Below, in pieces: positions 62,496-64,000 of a DNA stretch of 64,000 bases. Under the pieces are notes generated by a model. That model ran no database searches. It worked only from the letters and a program-made list of their open reading frames with translations, and was not told the origin of the DNA. Position numbers and translations under genes: made by a program. The stretch's first letter is position 1. Each line of letters starts with the position of its first letter. The stretch lies in the NCBI RefSeq assembly GCF_030506325.1, contig NZ_CP120683.1, forward strand, positions 1,736,001 through 1,800,000. The letters run 5' to 3'. The stretch is from Tunicatimonas pelagia (lineage in GTDB: Bacteria; Bacteroidota; Bacteroidia; Cytophagales; Cyclobacteriaceae).

Positions 62496-62519
62496 CTATC
62501 TTACTGGTGAAGCAAATAC

Positions 62520-64000
62520 CTAATGATCATTCTTCCCGATCACCATTGCTTTGGTAATGCCCGCTCGCTTCATGCGGTATTGCAGAGTGGAAGCAGGTAG
62601 ACCCAAAATTTCTGCTGCCCCGTTTCTGCCGCGTACTTTTCCGCTGGTTCGTTTGAGGGTTTCGTAAATCAGGTCTGCTTCGACCTGTTGCATAGTTTTA
62701 AATTCAAAAGTGGCCTCACTTTTCTTTCTTTGTTGAGTAGGCCGCTCCATAGCCAGGTGTAATTTCAGATCCGTACTCATCAACACCGAGCGCTCCATTA
62801 TATGCTCCAGTTCCCGGATATTGCCGGGCCATTCGTAGACTGTCATTCTTTCCAGGTCGCTGGCACTGAGTTTTTTGATTTTCTTGTCTGTTTTACGGCA
62901 AAACTTCTCTAGAAAATAGTAGGCCAGTTCCTCAATGTCTTCTTTTCGGTTCCTCAATGGGGGTAAATGGATGGGAAATACACTGAGCCGGAAATACAGA
63001 TCTGAACGGAAACGGCCTTCGGCTACCTCGTGTTCCAGGTCGCGGTTGGTCGCTGCGATGATCCGGGCATCCGTTTTTATTAGCTTATTGCCTCCCAGAC
63101 GTTCGAATTCCTTTTCCTGGATTACCCTAAGTAGTTTAGCCTGTAACTCCAGGGGCAGCTCCCCAATCTCATCCAGGAAGATAGTGCCACCATGGGCCAG
63201 CTCAAACTTTCCGATGCGCTGCTTGAGTGCCCCCGTAAATGCCCCTTTCTCGTGTCCGAAAAGCTCAGATTCCACCAATTCTCTGGGTAGTGTAGCACAG
63301 TTAACCTTCACCAGGGTCTTATCCTTTCGGTTAGAGGCGTCATGCAATGCCCTGGCCACCAACTCTTTGCCGGTGCCGGTTTCCCCGGTGATGAGTACGG
63401 TGGTATCGGTATTTTTAACAATATCAATTTTGGCAAAAACCTGCCGGATTGCGTCACTAGACCCCACAATCTGATGTAAATTATAGTTAGTCTTTAGTTC
63501 TTCTTCCAGGTAATCCTTTTCCAACTTCAGCCGCTCGCTCAGCATTTGAATGTCGCGAAACGCTAAAATACGGTCCATCGCGAGCCGTATGGATGGGGCG
63601 ATTTTGTCCACTAGGTCTCTGTGAAAATAACGGTAGCTGTCCGTTTTGAGGCTAAAGAAAGTGATCAACAAGGTTTTTTCCTGGTTTAGCTCAACCGGAC
63701 TGATCAGACTGGATTGAAACCCAATCTTCTTATGTAGTATCTTCTTAATCGCGTCTTTTTCAAGGCTTTTTAGGAATGCTTCGGCATTGAAAAACTGAGT
63801 TTTGTTGTAATCCAGTTTTTTCCAGCTTTTAATGAATGTACCCTGATCGAGATCGAGGATATTTAGAAAACTTTTCTCATCGATGTATTGGTATTCAGAT
63901 TTTCCTGTCTTTCGGTATCCGTGCCCCTCTACCGTTTTGCTCTGAGCATCATAAATGGAAAAGGCCAGCATATCAAAGGGAATAGTCTCCTGAAAGAGCC
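62520..64000 (-). CDS. Sigma-54-dependent activator with Fis HTH, N-terminus cut by window edge
   Basis: About 490 residues are visible and the frame is open beyond 64000: residues before the ATG at 63971 read LFQETIPFD, so the true start lies outside. An N-terminal GAF-like region (about 1-140) is followed by an AAA+ sigma-54 domain with Walker A GETGTGKELVA, the GAFTGA sigma-54 contact (HEKGAFTGALKQR), Walker B IFLDEIGELP and the Arg finger region RFRSDLYFRLSVFPI. The C-terminal Fis-type HTH is GAAEILGLPASTLQYRMKRAG. It resembles FhlA-type activators. The target operon is not in view. Its stop is about 24 bp past the integrase remnant, convergent. Confidence 0.93.
   Translation of the reverse strand, partial: LFQETIPFDMLAFSIYDAQSKTVEGHGYRKTGKSEYQYIDEKSFLNILDLDQGTFIKSWKKLDYNKTQFFNAEAFLKSLEKDAIKKILHKKIGFQSSLISPVELNQEKTLLITFFSLKTDSYRYFHRDLVDKIAPSIRLAMDRILAFRDIQMLSERLKLEKDYLEEELKTNYNLHQIVGSSDAIRQVFAKIDIVKNTDTTVLITGETGTGKELVARALHDASNRKDKTLVKVNCATLPRELVESELFGHEKGAFTGALKQRIGKFELAHGGTIFLDEIGELPLELQAKLLRVIQEKEFERLGGNKLIKTDARIIAATNRDLEHEVAEGRFRSDLYFRLSVFPIHLPPLRNRKEDIEELAYYFLEKFCRKTDKKIKKLSASDLERMTVYEWPGNIRELEHIMERSVLMSTDLKLHLAMERPTQQRKKSEATFEFKTMQQVEADLIYETLKRTSGKVRGRNGAAEILGLPASTLQYRMKRAGITKAMVIGKNDH

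Noticed and set aside
62935-63474. Plus-strand 179-codon frame opposite the sigma-54 activator
   Set aside because: Ser/Arg-rich mirror of the AAA+ domain with no independent evidence.

Overview
The window looks like chromosomal DNA of a Bacteroidota bacterium, probably of the order Cytophagales. The support is two SusC/SusD pairs, three further outer-membrane receptors or barrels, ASPIC/VCBS lipoproteins, a HYC_CC_PP family protein, a BamA-OmpH-OmpH-UppS block and an RhaI-type sugar isomerase. Upstream regions are A-rich and lack clear Shine-Dalgarno sequences, as is usual in this phylum. Gene density is high, with only one tRNA, no rRNA and no CRISPR array. The order-level placement is inference from gene content.

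Region by region: (1) 1-1.0 kb is the C-terminal part of an ISKra4-type transposase cut by the left edge, next to a SusD/SusC pair (1.0-5.8 kb). (2) 6.4-13.6 kb, all minus strand, holds an orphan nuoK, a small outer-membrane barrel, a TonB-dependent receptor, an HGSNAT/DUF5009-type membrane protein and a secreted histidine-rich protein that may be a PHP-like hydrolase. (3) 13.7-17.8 kb, plus strand, has a MacB/FtsX-type permease followed by a cyclic-nucleotide-binding / flavin oxidoreductase fusion. (4) 17.8-28.1 kb is a minus-strand block: SusC, SusD, a strong terminator, then a 1187-residue VCBS/ASPIC lipoprotein translationally coupled to a VCBS lipoprotein with a cytochrome c-type CxxCH motif; an MFS permease lies upstream. 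(5) 30.0-36.2 kb is the housekeeping envelope block (uppS-bamA-ompH-ompH, rnhB, DUF1684). (6) 36.3-42.2 kb, plus strand, has a cold-shock-domain protein, a RhlE-type DEAD-box helicase, a Crp/Fnr regulator and an Oar-like receptor. (7) 42.4-46.4 kb has a short-chain dehydrogenase and a compact metal-handling cluster (HYC_CC_PP protein, outer-membrane barrel, secreted double-HMA protein, NHL-repeat lipoprotein). (8) 46.4-53.0 kb has a TrkH/KtrB potassium channel subunit, a DUF697 membrane protein, a REP-like palindrome, a truncated endonuclease/exonuclease/phosphatase gene and a multi-PAS histidine kinase. (9) 53.4-59.7 kb has a rhamnose-type kinase and isomerase, a serine beta-lactamase-like hydrolase, an aldo/keto reductase and a single-domain response regulator. 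(10) 60.0-64.0 kb has an HtrA protease, tRNA-Asn, a broken tyrosine recombinase beside that tRNA, and a sigma-54 activator running off the right edge.

The main theme is outer-membrane import and envelope maintenance, with sugar use (SusCD, MFS, rhamnose enzymes) and metal handling. I did not find a clearly novel defence or biosynthetic system. The most unusual features are the family of intergenic inverted repeats, the orphan nuoK, the VCBS/ASPIC plus haem-motif pair behind a SusCD pair, the PHP-like secreted protein operon, and the degraded integrase at tRNA-Asn. No database search was possible; all family names come from recognition of motifs.
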